Below, one piece after another: positions 63,983-64,000 of a stretch of DNA of 64,000 nt. The stretch is from an uncultured Isosphaeraceae bacterium. Lineage in GTDB: Bacteria; Planctomycetota; Planctomycetia; Isosphaerales; Isosphaeraceae. The notes under the pieces were generated by a model. The model was given only the letters and a program-made list of their open reading frames with translations, searched no databases and was not told the DNA's origin. Both the position numbers and the translations under genes were made by a program. Positions within the stretch are counted from its first letter, which is position 1, and each line of letters begins with the position of its first letter. The stretch is from positions 1 through 64,000 of the forward strand of contig CAMFLR010000005.1 of assembly GCA_945957605.1 (NCBI GenBank). The letters are read 5' to 3'.

Positions 63983-64000
63983 GCGAGCTGGCGCGCAATC

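Overview
The window comes from a GC-rich bacterium of the phylum Planctomycetota. Three DUF1501 proteins, two DUF1549/DUF1553 proteins, one giant PVC-type dehydrogenase with HEAT repeats and a haem-binding tail, a DUF6807 (PmoA-type) protein and Tat-exported TIM-barrel and metallo-hydrolase proteins together form a gene set typical of that phylum. Family or genus cannot be fixed from the sequence alone. No rRNA, tRNA or CRISPR array was recognised.

Layout. 1-10.1 kb: a hypothetical gene, then an exported DUF1549/DUF1553 - DUF1501 - WD40 cluster (1225-5204) facing a PVC-type haem protein (5219-8050), a small Cys/His protein and a second DUF1501. 10.4-28.7 kb, almost all on the minus strand: a Tat-exported sugar-phosphate isomerase; a translationally coupled ATPase-permease-ATPase-permease ABC-2 operon (15302 down to 11493); two exported proteins; an isomerase - two-domain permease - ABC-2 permease operon (22258 down to 18066); and a cell-envelope glycan operon (methyltransferase, flippase, GT39-like glycosyltransferase, CDP-alcohol phosphotransferase, 28742 down to 23567) followed by a Gfo/Idh/MocA oxidoreductase. 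29-37.9 kb: small proteins, pdxH, a ceramidase-like exported protein, YqgE/AlgH, an AlkD-type DNA glycosylase and an S9 peptidase. 38-44.7 kb: a second cytochrome DUF1553 - DUF1501 pair and an FG-GAP/VCBS repeat protein. 45-58.5 kb: an ADP-ribosylglycohydrolase, a TPR protein, a Tat-exported metallo-beta-lactamase-fold protein, a LOG-family protein, guaA, proC, and two adjacent exported proteins that share a domain, one of them swollen with Gly/Asn-rich sequence. 58.9-64 kb: dnaA, then a phage-like island with a divergent tyrosine recombinase facing a coupled set of genes for an HTH (excisionase-type) protein, a 40-residue membrane peptide, a tandem P22_AR_N antirepressor-like protein and a small protein at the window edge.

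The least expected signal lies between genes. At least four families of dispersed structured repeats occupy the intergenic spaces. The largest (family A, six copies and one half copy) is an imperfect inverted repeat whose two arms are themselves hairpins. The loop sequences of the two arms differ from copy to copy but stay complementary within a copy, as in REPIN-type elements. No transposase of the RAYT type is encoded here. Several apparent N-terminal extensions of genes are only open frames running through these repeats, so I trimmed the starts. Where genes overlap by ATGA or GTGA I used the overlap to choose starts.
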